A DNA stretch of 58,533 nucleotides from an uncultured Acidipila sp. (GCA_937859835.1 CALMAN010000048.1:1-58533), one strand, 5' to 3'; shown: positions 33,261 to 44,283, numbered from the stretch's first letter. The notes: a model not told the origin generated them from the letters alone. Made by a program: numbers and translations.

Positions 33261-35261
33261 ATGAACATTCAATATTGGAGTAAGCGGTGCGCTTCGTTGG
33301 CGATGCTGGCCATGCTGCATCCCGGCTTTGCCCATGCGCAACAAGCGGCAAGCGCCGCGAAGCCGGCATTGACCATCGCTCCAAAGTCGAGCGATTTGGT
33401 CCAGCACTATGTCCTCAGCCCTCTTGCGGAAGCGCCGCTGACCGAGGCGCAAAAGCTTGCGCTGCTGCAGAAAAACATCAAGTACGTGTTTGTTCTTTTT
33501 CAGGAGAACCGCTCTTTCGACTTTTACTTCGGCACCTATCCGGGCGCGAACGGCTTGTACTCGCAGCCTGCCTCGGAAACACCCGGTCTCACGCAGCCCA
33601 TCGTCAACACAGACGGCACGGTCGGCACGATCTCGGCATTCCGCATCCCGCTTAGCGTGACCGATGCGAACGGCAACACGGTGCCGATCTACCCGGCCGA
33701 CACCGACTCGGTCAATCACTCGCACGCCGCGTACGAGACAAAGATCGACGTCAAGGGCGGCGTAACCAGGAACGACGGCTATGCGATCACGGAAGAAGGC
33801 ATCACGCTGAACAATGGCGTGCCTTCCAAGGTGCCGACGCTTGCGCAAAAGCAGATGGGCGAGCTGGTCATGGGCCACGTGGATTGCAACACGGCGCCCA
33901 TCCTGTGGAACTATGCCGATCGCTTTACCCTCTTCGACGACTTCCACCAGACTGTTCTTTCCGCATCGACTCCCAACGCGCTCGCGATGATCGCGGGCCA
34001 GTCCGGCGAAACGCAGTGGGTGAAGCATCCGACCGAGGCCACAACCTCGCTCAGCTCGAACGGCGTGCCCGTCATCAGCGACGGCGATCCGTTCTGGGGC
34101 TCGCAGCTCGATACCACTCCGGTTGCTACCAAGCAGCCGGCCAACCCGCCCAGCGCTTCGCCCGAGATCAATCTGACGTTCGCGACCCTGCCGCTTTCCT
34201 TCATGGGCTCCGCGATCCAGACCACGGTTCAGACCGATACACAACCGGCTGCCGATCTGACCGACGTTGAGAAGGACATCACGGAGATCGCCGGCAACGG
34301 GGTCAAGCCCACCAACTGGGGCTGGTACGAGCAGGGCTACGACCACGAATTCAACGATCCGGGCGCAACGGCCACCCATGCCGACTTCATCGCGCACCAC
34401 GACGCGCCGCAGTACTTCGGGTACATCTCCAACAACCCCGCGGTGAGCTCGCACCTTCACGGGCTTTCGGACTTTGCCGAAGACGTTGCAAACAAGCAGC
34501 TCCCGGCGGCCGGGGGCGTGTTCTATGTCCGTGGCGGCTACAACAACCTCCAGGGACTCAGCCCGGTTGATCCGAATCCGAAGCTCGCGACCGTGTTCAA
34601 CGGCAACGACGATCACCCGGGCTACTCGGATGTACAGATTTCTTCGGCTTTGCTGGCCGATGAGATCAACCTCATCACCACCAGCCCGTACTGGCCGCAA
34701 AGCGCCATCATCATCACCTATGACGAAACCGATGGCCTGTATGATCACGCTCCGGAGATCATCCGGAATTACGACCCGGAAGGGTATCCGTTGGACCAGG
34801 GTCCGCGTATCCCGACCATCGTGATCTCGCCCTACAGCGTGACGCACGCCATTGCGCATGAAGCGACAGAGCACAGCTCGATCATCAAGTTTATCGACCT
34901 GCTCTTTGGGCTTGAGCCGCTGGCCAACCTGCCCGACGAGAAGCAGGCGAAAGCAGACGGCTTGCTGATGTTCGGCCAGGCCTACCTGGGACCGGCAGAC
35001 GCCGGGGTGGCGGGCGTCGGCAACCTGTTCACGGCCTTTGACAACAACCGCCTGACAGGTGCCGCGGCGCCGCTGCCGGCTGCCTACGCGCAAATCCCGG
35101 AAAACCTGGTCAACACCTTTCCGCAGGCGGGCAACAATGGCTGCCAGGCACTTGGCATCACGCCCACCGACGCCGGGCTGCCGAACAACGTCCCCGCCGA
35201 CTTCAACCCACGCCCCAGCTCCACACCGGGCGTTCCCACCTCTGGCACCTGGACCCCCTAG
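33261..35261 (+). CDS. Secreted phosphoesterase, phospholipase C / acid phosphatase family
   Basis: About 666 residues. A signal peptide (RCASLAMLAMLHPGFAHAQQ) leads a PF04185-type phosphoesterase domain. Family signatures: VLFQENRSFDFYFGTYPG near residue 75, DSVNHSH near 150, ITYDETDGLYDHAPE near 490 and THAIAHEATEHSSIIKFID near 530. The nucleophile of this family lies in the ENRSFD/HSH region with metal-binding Asp/His. Members cleave phosphatidylcholine or phosphomonoesters to release phosphate; the specificity here cannot be read from sequence. ATG 33261 is preferred because AAAGGG lies about 9 nt upstream; ATG 33252 and 33195 are alternatives. A hairpin terminator follows. Confidence 0.9.
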   Translation: MNIQYWSKRCASLAMLAMLHPGFAHAQQAASAAKPALTIAPKSSDLVQHYVLSPLAEAPLTEAQKLALLQKNIKYVFVLFQENRSFDFYFGTYPGANGLYSQPASETPGLTQPIVNTDGTVGTISAFRIPLSVTDANGNTVPIYPADTDSVNHSHAAYETKIDVKGGVTRNDGYAITEEGITLNNGVPSKVPTLAQKQMGELVMGHVDCNTAPILWNYADRFTLFDDFHQTVLSASTPNALAMIAGQSGETQWVKHPTEATTSLSSNGVPVISDGDPFWGSQLDTTPVATKQPANPPSASPEINLTFATLPLSFMGSAIQTTVQTDTQPAADLTDVEKDITEIAGNGVKPTNWGWYEQGYDHEFNDPGATATHADFIAHHDAPQYFGYISNNPAVSSHLHGLSDFAEDVANKQLPAAGGVFYVRGGYNNLQGLSPVDPNPKLATVFNGNDDHPGYSDVQISSALLADEINLITTSPYWPQSAIIITYDETDGLYDHAPEIIRNYDPEGYPLDQGPRIPTIVISPYSVTHAIAHEATEHSSIIKFIDLLFGLEPLANLPDEKQAKADGLLMFGQAYLGPADAGVAGVGNLFTAFDNNRLTGAAAPLPAAYAQIPENLVNTFPQAGNNGCQALGITPTDAGLPNNVPADFNPRPSSTPGVPTSGTWTP

Positions 35262-35292
35262 CACCCCTCGCGTGAGGAGCACAACGTCAACC

Positions 35293-35315
35293 GGGGACCA
35301 GAACAACTGGTCCCC
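35293..35315 (+). terminator. Intrinsic terminator after the phosphoesterase gene
   Basis: GGGGACCAG (35293-35301), loop AACAA, CTGGTCCCC (35307-35315), followed by TCTTCTT. The T-tract is interrupted, so strength is moderate. It separates the phosphoesterase gene from the binding-protein gene. Confidence 0.7.
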
Positions 35316-35333
35316 TCTTCTTGCGGAGAGCCT

Positions 35334-36365
35334 TTGCGTCCTTCCTTGCTTGCTCGGTACAGCCTGACAGCCTCGCTGGGGCTCCTTTCGGCACTCTGCG
35401 CCAATGCGGGTCCGGTTCTGGACAGGGTGCACGTGGCCCACGCACTTTCCTGCGGGGTCATCAAGGAAGAGGAGGATTATTCCCGCGCCACCGATCACGG
35501 CAACCGCGCTGCCTTTGACCTGGACATGTGCAAGGCCGTTGCGGTCGCGACCCTGGGGGTTGGCGCTCACTTCACCATCAAGGTTTTCCCGGACGAGCCC
35601 GCGGGCGTGCAGGCGCTCAAGCAGGGCCAGATCGACCTGCTGCCGACAGCCAGCCCGACGGTGATCCACTCGACCGCCGGCCTCGGGTTTGCGCCCATCA
35701 CCTTTCACGACGGAGAAAGCCTGCTGGTTCCGAACAGCGCGGCGATCCACTCCCCGGCCGAGCTTGCCGGCAAGAAGATCTGCTTTGTCATCACCAGCGC
35801 GAGTGAAACAGGCCTGCGTACCTTTGCCGCCCGGGAGCACCTCAGCTACATCTGGTACCCGTTTTCAGAAGTGGGCGAGATGGAAGCCGCCTTTTTCACC
35901 GGCAACTGCGCGGCGATCGCGGGGGATGTGTCGCAGCTGGCAAACACCCGCGCCATCAATCGCGCGCGCGCAGGTGAGTTCACCATCCTGCCGGGGCAAT
36001 TCCGCGCCGATCCGCTTGCACCCGCCTACATGGTGGGAGACGCCCAGTTTGCGGCCATCGTGCACTGGACGGTGGAAGCACTGATCGAAGCCGAAGCGCT
36101 CGGCGTCACGCAGGGCAACGTCGGCGCCATGGCGAAGAGCGAGGACCCGGAGATCCAGGAGCTGCTGGGACGGCCGCTCGGCACCGGCAAGCTGCTGGGG
36201 GTAGACACACGCTGGGCAGCGAACGTGATCCAGGCGACCGGCAACTATGGCGAGATGTTTGAGCGGGATCTGGGCGCGGGATCGCCGCTGCGCATCGACC
36301 GCGGCGCCGACCGGCTGTGGACGCAGGGTGGGGCGCAGTACAGCATCCCGCTCAACCAGAACTAG
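35334..36365 (+). CDS. Orphan amino-acid ABC transporter substrate-binding protein, AapJ-like
   Basis: 343 residues. A signal peptide (LLARYSLTASLGLLSALCANA) precedes a family-3 periplasmic binding fold. AapJ-type marks: AAFDLDMCKAVA near 63, LKQGQIDLLP near 96, HWTVEALIEAEALGV near 245, and the C-terminal NYGEMFERDLG followed by RLWTQGGAQY. AapJ binds general L-amino acids for an ABC importer, but no permease or ATPase gene is present here. It may serve a transporter encoded elsewhere or act as a sensor partner. The start is TTG at 35334 with GCGGAGAG directly upstream. Confidence 0.88.
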   Translation: MRPSLLARYSLTASLGLLSALCANAGPVLDRVHVAHALSCGVIKEEEDYSRATDHGNRAAFDLDMCKAVAVATLGVGAHFTIKVFPDEPAGVQALKQGQIDLLPTASPTVIHSTAGLGFAPITFHDGESLLVPNSAAIHSPAELAGKKICFVITSASETGLRTFAAREHLSYIWYPFSEVGEMEAAFFTGNCAAIAGDVSQLANTRAINRARAGEFTILPGQFRADPLAPAYMVGDAQFAAIVHWTVEALIEAEALGVTQGNVGAMAKSEDPEIQELLGRPLGTGKLLGVDTRWAANVIQATGNYGEMFERDLGAGSPLRIDRGADRLWTQGGAQYSIPLNQN

Positions 36366-36400
36366 GCGCACGCGGGCTCGCGGGCTGCGCTTTGCGCCTG

Positions 36401-36448
36401 CGTGTCGGAGCGCGTGTAGGAGCGCGTGTAGGAGCGCGTGTAAGAGCG
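36401..36448. repeat. Four-unit 12-bp tandem array, non-coding
   Basis: Units CGTGTCGGAGCG, CGTGTAGGAGCG (twice) and CGTGTAAGAGCG, with a fifth decayed copy behind. It fills much of the 165-bp gap between the binding-protein gene and DUF779. The rest of the gap is GC-rich with no gene seen. Similar 12-bp periods occur at 40848 and 48355. Confidence 0.9.
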
Positions 36449-36530
36449 CTTTGAAGAGCAGGTGTGGGCGCGGTTATGGAAACGGCTGCCATCCTTGCTG
36501 CCTGGACTTGGGCGCAAGCCGCCTGCGGCG

Positions 36531-36905
36531 TCAGATACGCTCGGCGGCCCGCAGCGCCCCGATCTCCTCATCGGTAAACACGCGGGACCGGATGTGGAAA
36601 CGCACTCCCTCGGGCCCTTCCAGCGAGAACATGCCTCCGCGGCCAGCGACAACATCCAGGATGAGCTGGGTGTGCTTCCAGTACGCGAACTGGCTGCGGC
36701 TCATGTAAAACGGCGTGCCGGCAACGGTGCCGACCAGCACGTCCTGGTCGCCGACCAGGAACTCGCCCCGCGGGTAACACATCGGCGAGCTGCCGTCGCA
36801 GCAGCCGCCGGACTGATGGAACATGAGCTCTCCGTACCGCGCGGAAAGCCTGTCGATCAGCCCCGCGGCGGCTTCGGTACACAGCACCTGCTCGGGGACG
36901 CTCAT
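36531..36905 (-). CDS. DUF779 family protein
   Basis: 124 residues with the Cys-rich centre of the DUF779 family: HQSGGCCDGSSPMCYP near residue 31, DVLVGTVAGTPFYMS near 55 and SLEGPEGVRFHIRSRVF near the end. The gene is very often found beside acetaldehyde dehydrogenase genes, as here, where it lies 125 bp downstream on the same strand. Its biochemical function is not established; the cysteines suggest metal or redox chemistry. Confidence 0.9.
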   Translation of the reverse strand: MSVPEQVLCTEAAAGLIDRLSARYGELMFHQSGGCCDGSSPMCYPRGEFLVGDQDVLVGTVAGTPFYMSRSQFAYWKHTQLILDVVAGRGGMFSLEGPEGVRFHIRSRVFTDEEIGALRAAERI

Positions 36906-37029
36906 GGCCGGGTTCCAACCTCCTCAATGGCGGCGTGGGTTCTTTCTCCCCGGTCAGCTTTTGATTCAGCCTCCGGGTCAGCTTCCGGGGCTGCCGCGCG
37001 GAAGAAGCGGCGACCTCGTGCCCAGCGCC

Positions 37030-38559
<1,530 letters not shown>

Positions 38560-38720
38560 GGTTTCTTTGCTCCTTTTGTTTCGAAAGTTGCCTGAGCTTG
38601 CTGGTGTGGTCACGGCCTGCTGGTAGCCGCCGGAAGCGTCCTCGGACGCGATTCTATGCCGACGCGCATAGCTTTGTCCCCGGGGGCAGGCATACTTGAA
38701 GGACGAAGGATTGGAGCAGA

Positions 38721-39818
38721 ATGCCCCTGAACTGTGGAATTGTCGGCCTGCCGAATGTCGGCAAAAGCACTATCTTCAACGCCCTGACCTCGGCCAAAGC
38801 GCAGGCTGCCAACTATCCCTTTTGCACCATCGACCCCAACACGGGCGTGGTCACCGTGCCGGATGCGCGACTGCAAAAGATTGCGGCGTTGATCAAGCCC
38901 AAAAGCCTGGTTCCCACAACCATGGAGTTCATCGACATCGCCGGCCTGGTCGAGGGCGCGTCGAAAGGCGAAGGGCTGGGCAACCAGTTCCTGGGCCACA
39001 TCCGCGCGACCGACGCGATCGCGCACGTGGTCCGCTGCTTCGACGATCCGGAGGTTGTGCACGTCGCGGGCCAGGTCAATCCCCTCCATGACATCGACAT
39101 CATCAATACCGAGCTGCTGCTGGCCGATCTGGACACGGTCGAAAAGCGCTTCGCGAAAACCGAGCGGGCCGCCCGGTCCTCGACGGACCACCGGGTAAAG
39201 GCCGAGTACGTGGTGCTTCAAAAACTGCTGGCGGCGCTGAACGCGGGCAAGCCGGCACGCTCGGCTGAGCTGGCTGACGACGAACGGCTGATTGCGCGCG
39301 ACCTGTTTCTGATCACTGCCAAGCCGCAACTTTACGTCGCCAATGTCGACGAAGCCGGCTTGGCTGCGGGCAATGCGTACACAGCCGCCGTGGAGCAGCG
39401 CGCGGGCGAAGAAGCCAGCCAGGTGGTGCGCATCTCGGGCGCGCTGGAAAGCGAGATTGCGCAGCTTGAGCCCGAAGAGCGGGCAGAGTTCCTGGCCGAC
39501 ATGGGACTTGCGGAGCCAGGGCTTGACCGGCTCATCCACTCGGCTTACCGCCTGCTCCAGCTGATCACGTACTTCACGGCCGGGGTGCAGGAAGTGCGCG
39601 GCTGGACGCTCCGGCGCGGTACCAAGGCTCCGGGCGCGGCGGGCGTGCTCCACTCTGACTTCGAGAAGGGCTTTATCCGGGCCGATTGCTACGCCAGCGA
39701 CGACCTCCTTGCGCTTGGCAGCGAGCAGGCCGTCAAGGAAAAGGGCCTGCTGCGCTCGGAGGGCAAGGACTACGTCGTCAAGGACGGGGACATCCTGTTC
39801 TTCAAGTTCAACGTGTAA
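38721..39818 (+). CDS. ychF: Redox-responsive ATPase YchF (Obg-related)
   Basis: 365 residues. P-loop GLPNVGKST at residue 9, G2 region CTIDPNTG, G3 [10 protein letters not shown] near 74, and the altered G4 motif YVANVDE, which explains the preference for ATP over GTP. The C-terminal TGS domain ends [13 protein letters not shown]. YchF associates with ribosomes and represses oxidative-stress responses. Near-universal housekeeping gene. The normal partner pth is not adjacent here. The ATG follows GGATTGGAGCAGA, with GGAG as a probable ribosome site. Confidence 0.95.
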   Translation: MPLNCGIVGLPNVGKSTIFNALTSAKAQAANYPFCTIDPNTGVVTVPDARLQKIAALIKPKSLVPTTMEFIDIAGLVEGASKGEGLGNQFLGHIRATDAIAHVVRCFDDPEVVHVAGQVNPLHDIDIINTELLLADLDTVEKRFAKTERAARSSTDHRVKAEYVVLQKLLAALNAGKPARSAELADDERLIARDLFLITAKPQLYVANVDEAGLAAGNAYTAAVEQRAGEEASQVVRISGALESEIAQLEPEERAEFLADMGLAEPGLDRLIHSAYRLLQLITYFTAGVQEVRGWTLRRGTKAPGAAGVLHSDFEKGFIRADCYASDDLLALGSEQAVKEKGLLRSEGKDYVVKDGDILFFKFNV

Positions 39819-39868
39819 GGCCGGGGGCGCCTTTCCGGCCGGGGCGGCATCGCCGCATCTGTACAGGG

Positions 39869-40513
39869 ATGGCAACCTACCGAAGCGGCGAAACCACTGT
39901 CCGTATCGAGCAGATCGAGCCTGCGGCGTCGGATACGCAGCCCGCCCTGATCCTGCTGCACGGGTCTGGAGGCGCGGTCGGCTACTGGGCTGCGCGCTTC
40001 GGGCCGGCACTGGCTGCGCTTGGCATCGGGCTTTACGCGCCCCACTACTTCGACAAGACCGGCACCGGGCGCGCAACGGCTGAAATGATTCTGGATGGCC
40101 GCCACTTCCCTGCCTGGCTCACGGCCATTGAGGATGCGGTCGCCTATGCCGCGACCCGGCCTTCGGTCGACCCGAAGCGCATCGCTGTCCTCGGGGTGTC
40201 GCTGGGCGGCTACCTGGCCGTGGCGCTGGCCACGCAGAACCCAACAGTCCGCGCCGCGATCGAGCTTTCGGGCGGGCTGCCGCCCGGCTGGGAGCACCAG
40301 CTGCGCTCGTCCATGCCGCCCATCCTGATCCTGCACGGAGCCGACGATACCGTGGTTCCCGTGACCGAAGCCTACAAGCTGGAGCGGCTGCTCACCGAGA
40401 AAGGGGCGCCCCACGAGATCGAGATCTTCGCTGGGGAAACGCACTGGTTTTCGCAAGCCGCGCAGCCCCGGCTGCTGATGCGCTGCGCCTCGTTCCTGTC
40501 CGGCCTGCTGTAG
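39869..40513 (+). CDS. Dienelactone hydrolase-like alpha/beta hydrolase
   Basis: 214 residues. Oxyanion motif LLHGSGGAVGYW near residue 33, nucleophile Ser in GVSLGGYLA near 110, Asp in ILHGADDTVVPV and His in GETHWFS. The triad is Ser rather than the Cys of true dienelactone hydrolase, so a general esterase is likely. It lies 50 bp behind ychF and may be cotranscribed. Substrate unknown. Confidence 0.85.
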   Translation: MATYRSGETTVRIEQIEPAASDTQPALILLHGSGGAVGYWAARFGPALAALGIGLYAPHYFDKTGTGRATAEMILDGRHFPAWLTAIEDAVAYAATRPSVDPKRIAVLGVSLGGYLAVALATQNPTVRAAIELSGGLPPGWEHQLRSSMPPILILHGADDTVVPVTEAYKLERLLTEKGAPHEIEIFAGETHWFSQAAQPRLLMRCASFLSGLL

Positions 40514-40586
40514 CGGCCTGCGGAGCGAAAAGCTAACCGCCGCTGCGCTTTGCCCATCTCACCACGGGGAAAGGCGGAAACAAAGC

Positions 40587-40919
40587 ATGGCAGACAAGGA
40601 AGCAGAGCCGACACAGGAGCCGGCCGGATTTACCAGCCACACGCGCAGCCTGGCAAGCGAGTACGCCCATGAGCAGGGATGGGGGCTCAACGAGGAGGAG
40701 CGTACCCGGGTGGCAGGCGAAAAGCAGGACTTTGAGGGCGGCACAGACTACGACTACGGAGCGCGCGACTTTGGCGATACCGCGGTCGACACCAGCGCTG
40801 TTGTCCCTTCGCCGGAAGCCGAAGCCTTTCTGAAAGGCACGTCTGAGGCGACGACCGAGGACGCGACCGAAAGCACGACCGAGACCACGCCCGAAAACAC
40901 GACGGGCAAAGGAGACTGA
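40587..40919 (+). CDS. Small acidic, largely disordered protein
   Basis: 110 residues, strongly acidic, no hydrophobic core. The N-terminal third (TSHTRSLASEYAHEQGWGL) may be helical; the C-terminal quarter is a degenerate Thr/Glu repeat. No domain recognised. It begins at ATG 40587 after AAAGGCGGAAAC and is followed after 2 bp by the next small gene, whose ribosome site lies inside this one, so the pair is translationally linked. Function unknown; stress-related disordered proteins look like this. Confidence 0.65.
   Translation: MADKEAEPTQEPAGFTSHTRSLASEYAHEQGWGLNEEERTRVAGEKQDFEGGTDYDYGARDFGDTAVDTSAVVPSPEAEAFLKGTSEATTEDATESTTETTPENTTGKGD
40848..40907. repeat. Five-unit degenerate 12-bp repeat in the acidic protein gene
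   Basis: Units of the type AGCACGACCGAG code for four-residue repeats (TTEx/ATEx/TPEN). The 12-bp period equals four codons, so unit changes stay in frame. Confidence 0.7.
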
Positions 40920-40921
40920 GG

Positions 40922-41188
40922 ATGTCCCAAACCAAAGCACACCCGGCAAGCATCGCCGGCAAGCCGAAGGACGCGAAAGAAGCAGCACCGGTACCGGATA
41001 GCGCCGAAGCCGCGATCCCCAACCCGGAGGGTAGCACCCATGCGCACTCGCACGCGGCGCACCTGGACACAGCGGGAACGCCCGAAACCAAGCCCGCAGC
41101 CATGCTTCGAGAAGATCGTGATCCAACCACGCTGAAGGAGCCGCCTCACCTTGTGAATCGCGCCGGCAAGGAGCACCGGCGCCAGTAA
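40922..41188 (+). CDS. Small disordered His-rich protein
   Basis: 88 residues, rich in Ala, Pro, Lys and His (STHAHSHAAHLDTAG near residue 38), no hydrophobic core. A strong AAAGGAG lies about 8 nt upstream. It lies 2 bp after the acidic protein and 19 bp before queG. The short His cluster could bind metal, but nothing else supports that. No family recognised. Confidence 0.6.
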   Translation: MSQTKAHPASIAGKPKDAKEAAPVPDSAEAAIPNPEGSTHAHSHAAHLDTAGTPETKPAAMLREDRDPTTLKEPPHLVNRAGKEHRRQ

Positions 41189-41207
41189 GGCGTGGAACAA
41201 TCGAATC

Positions 41208-42416
41208 ATGACCGGCGACCTGCAAAGCACCGTAGAGGAGCACGCGCAGGCCGCCGGTTTCGCCGCCGGAGGCATCGCCCCGATCCCCGCCCTCGATTCA
41301 GCCGAGGGTGAAGAGCAGGCAGCTTACTTCGCGGACTGGATCGCGCAGGGCTACGCCGGAGAGATGGAGTACCTGAAGCGCAAAGACGCGCTTGGCCGCT
41401 TTGTGCGCTCTTCGCTTGAGGTCGCGGTACCCTGGGCGCGATCCGTCATCGTGTGCGCGGCCCCCTATGGCGGGGGACCGGAATACCCGCTTTCCACCGA
41501 CCCGGCTCCCCCCGGCACAGGATGGATCGGCCGCTACGCCTGGTCTGGCAAGGAGGCACCAGCCGGCCCCCCGGTCCCCTCCGACTACCACAAGGTCCTG
41601 CTGCGACGATTGAAGCGCATGGAAGTCTCGCTGAAGGCGAGCCTGGGAGAGTTTGCGTCGTGGGCGTACGTGGACACCGGCCCGCTCGTCGAGCGTGCCT
41701 TCAGCGCCATGGCCGGCATCGGCTGGACGGGTAAAAACCTTTGCACGTTGAACCAGGAGCGAGGCTCGTTCTTCTTCCTGGGTGTGATCCTCACCAGTCT
41801 CGAGGTCCCGGGGGAGCTGCGTGCCACGCTCCCGGCTGATCGCTGCGGCTCCTGCACGCGCTGCCTGGATGCCTGCCCAACGGGCGCGCTCGTTGGGCCG
41901 CACCAGATGGATGCGAGCCGGTGCATCTCCTACCTGACCATTGAAAAGCGCGGCACCATTGACCCTGCACTGCGCGCCGGAATGGGCCGCCAGATCTTTG
42001 GCTGCGACATCTGTCAAGACGTTTGTCCGTGGAACACGCGCGCCCGCCGCAAGCCCGAACGCGCGACGGCGGACCCGGAGCTGCTGGTGCGCGAGCCGCT
42101 TGTGAATCCTCAGCTTTCCACCCTGGCCGCGCTTTCCGAGCCGGAGTGGGAAGCCCTGTTCTTTGGCTCGCCGGTGAAGCGTGCACGCTTCGCCGGGTTT
42201 CGCCGCAATCTGGCCATCGCCATGGGCAACAGCGGGGATCAAAGCGCCCTGCCCCAGCTGGGGCGATGGGCTTCGGCAGAGGAGCCGGACGCGACCCTGC
42301 GCGAGACGGCGCAGTGGGCGCTTGCCCGCGTGGAAGAAGTTCGAAGCCTTGCGGGAGGTTCCGGCGGTAACCAGAAGATGCATTCGCGCCAAGAAGAAGA
42401 CCCGGAGCTTGTGTAA
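41208..42416 (+). CDS. queG: Epoxyqueuosine reductase QueG
   Basis: 402 residues. Cobalamin-binding N-terminal part with the catalytic Asp in AYVDTGPLVER near residue 148, then two 4Fe-4S clusters: RCGSCTRCLDACPTGAL near 208 and CDICQDVCPWN near 268. A short HEAT-like C-terminal region follows (NLAIAMGNSGDQSALPQL). It reduces epoxyqueuosine to queuosine in the wobble base of four tRNAs. The last ~30 residues are a polar extension. No other queuosine gene is nearby. Confidence 0.95.
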   Translation: MTGDLQSTVEEHAQAAGFAAGGIAPIPALDSAEGEEQAAYFADWIAQGYAGEMEYLKRKDALGRFVRSSLEVAVPWARSVIVCAAPYGGGPEYPLSTDPAPPGTGWIGRYAWSGKEAPAGPPVPSDYHKVLLRRLKRMEVSLKASLGEFASWAYVDTGPLVERAFSAMAGIGWTGKNLCTLNQERGSFFFLGVILTSLEVPGELRATLPADRCGSCTRCLDACPTGALVGPHQMDASRCISYLTIEKRGTIDPALRAGMGRQIFGCDICQDVCPWNTRARRKPERATADPELLVREPLVNPQLSTLAALSEPEWEALFFGSPVKRARFAGFRRNLAIAMGNSGDQSALPQLGRWASAEEPDATLRETAQWALARVEEVRSLAGGSGGNQKMHSRQEEDPELV

Positions 42417-42537
42417 GCTCAAGCCTGTAAGCCTGCCGATCGCACCGGCCGATGACTCGTTCTCAAGGCAGGCCGAAAACTTCTTTTCCATGCAGGCCTA
42501 AAACTTCGCACGTTCTTTTCGAAAGGCACCTTCTCCC

Positions 42538-44253
42538 TTGGCAAGCTTCTCCGCTCGGTCCTGCGTTCTGCCTTTGCTTTGTTCTTCGCTGCTCTTCTTT
42601 GCGGGCTGCCACCACGCCGGTTCCCATCGAACCACCAGCGCGATCCAGGGAGCCTTGCACGCCGATGCAGACGCGGGCCACCTCGCATCGCTGCACTGGC
42701 CGGACTTTTCTGATTACAAGCTGCTGGTCCAGACGTTTTACAGTGGCCGGGATTGGAGCCCCGCCTGGGTGGATGGGCACAGGCCGACCCGGCAGGCCAT
42801 TGCGTTGACAAAGCTGTTTGCTGCCAGTGCGAGCAAAGGTCTCCATCCCGAAGACTACGATGCGTCGCTGTGGCAGCCGCGGTTCGACAGGCTTGCAAGC
42901 GCGAGCGACCAGCAGTTGGCTGAGTTCGACACAGCCCTGACGGTAAGCGCCATGCGCTACATCTCGGACCTGCACATCGGGCGCGTGAACCCGCAGCACT
43001 TCGCATTCGGCGTCAACGTACAAACAAAGAAGTATGACCTCCCTAGCTTTACGGCGCAGGTTGCCGACGCGAGCGACATCGGCGACGCGCTGAAGGGCGT
43101 GGAGCCGGATTCTCCGGAGTACCGAGACACCGAAAAAGCCCTTGCCGACTACCAGGCGCTGGCGCAAAAGGCGGGGAACCCGCAGCCTTTGCCTGTACCC
43201 GCGAAAGCGCTGAGCGTTGGCGCGCCCTACCCTGGAGCGCAGGCACTGGCCACCCGACTTGCGCTGCTCGGAGACATGGCGCCGGCGGCCGGCAACAGCA
43301 ATGGGCCCGTCGCTGACAGCACCTATACGCAAGCGATTGCCGCCGGCGTCACCAGCTTCCAGCTGCGGCACGGGCTCCCAAACGATGGCAGGCTGACGCC
43401 GCAAACGGTGGCCGCCTTGAATGTGCCGCTTCCTACGCGTGTGCACCAGCTTGAAGACACGCTGGAACGGCTGCGCTGGCTTGCGCCCGAGTACGCAAAC
43501 GCACCGATCGAGGTAAACATCCCGGAGTTTACCCTGCGCACGTTTGACGCCGAGCACAAGGAGCAGTTCGAGATGCGCGTCGTCGTGGGCCAGTCGCTTG
43601 AAGAAGACCACAAAACACCGGTGCTGGTGCAGGAGATGCGGTATGTGGTGCTGCGGCCTTTTTGGAACGTGACGCCGACCATCGTGAAAAAAGAGATTGT
43701 GCCGCATGTGGAAGCAAGCCGGGGCTACCTGGAAGCAAAGAACTTCGAGGTGATCGACCGGGCCGGAAAGCCGGTGCCCAACTGGTCCATGGCCGGGCTG
43801 GAACACGGCGAATACATGGTGCGTGAAAAACCCGGGCCGAAGAACTCGCTCGGTCTCGTTAAGTTCATGTTTCCGAACAAGCTGAACATTTACCTGCACT
43901 CAACCCCGGCTACGGAGTTGTTTGATCACACCCGTCGCGATTTTTCCCACGGCTGCATCCGCCTGCAGGAGCCGGAAAAGCTTGCTGATTGGGTGCTGCG
44001 TGATAACCCGGACTGGACCCCGGACAAGATTCACGATGCGATGGAGAATGGGGAAGACAACAAGATCGTGAATCTAAGTCACCCCATCCCGGTACGCATC
44101 TTTTATGAAACAGCGCGCGTCGGGGATGGTGGAAAGGTTTACTTCTTTGACGATATCTACGGGTACGACAAGGACATGGAAGATGTTCTGTCCAAGGGCG
44201 ACCCGTTTCCGGTAAACCCGGAGCCCAAGCAGGAGACAGGGGATACGGCATAG
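42538..44253 (+). CDS. L,D-transpeptidase, LdtD (YcbB)-like lipoprotein
   Basis: 571 residues. It starts at TTG 42538 and has a lipoprotein signal ending LLFFAGC near residue 23. A peptidoglycan-binding domain (VTSFQLRHGLPNDGRLTPQTVAAL near 265) precedes the YkuD catalytic domain with HSTPATELFD near 455 and Cys in DFSHGCIRLQEPEKLADW near 473. It forms 3-3 (mDAP-mDAP) cross-links in peptidoglycan, as LdtD does. The next gene, convergent, encodes a MepK-like endopeptidase that in E. coli cleaves exactly these links and is a neighbour there too. A glutamate-rich loop near 520-560 is unusual. Confidence 0.93.
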   Translation: MASFSARSCVLPLLCSSLLFFAGCHHAGSHRTTSAIQGALHADADAGHLASLHWPDFSDYKLLVQTFYSGRDWSPAWVDGHRPTRQAIALTKLFAASASKGLHPEDYDASLWQPRFDRLASASDQQLAEFDTALTVSAMRYISDLHIGRVNPQHFAFGVNVQTKKYDLPSFTAQVADASDIGDALKGVEPDSPEYRDTEKALADYQALAQKAGNPQPLPVPAKALSVGAPYPGAQALATRLALLGDMAPAAGNSNGPVADSTYTQAIAAGVTSFQLRHGLPNDGRLTPQTVAALNVPLPTRVHQLEDTLERLRWLAPEYANAPIEVNIPEFTLRTFDAEHKEQFEMRVVVGQSLEEDHKTPVLVQEMRYVVLRPFWNVTPTIVKKEIVPHVEASRGYLEAKNFEVIDRAGKPVPNWSMAGLEHGEYMVREKPGPKNSLGLVKFMFPNKLNIYLHSTPATELFDHTRRDFSHGCIRLQEPEKLADWVLRDNPDWTPDKIHDAMENGEDNKIVNLSHPIPVRIFYETARVGDGGKVYFFDDIYGYDKDMEDVLSKGDPFPVNPEPKQETGDTA

Positions 44254-44283
44254 GCCGGCTGTTGGCCCCGCAGACAGGGCAGA

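Noticed and set aside
33156-35840. 894-codon open frame on the minus strand opposite the phosphoesterase
   Set aside because: It is antisense to a clear secreted phosphoesterase gene with signal peptide and catalytic motifs; long antisense frames are common at this GC content and the protein is Arg/Val-rich with no domain.
36401-36448. Possible CRISPR array
   Set aside because: Units are 12 bp and directly adjacent; there are no spacers and no cas genes.
39819-39840. GGCCGG/CCGGCC inverted repeat after ychF as terminator
   Set aside because: Short GC stem with a 10-nt loop and no T-run; such pairs are expected by chance in this composition.
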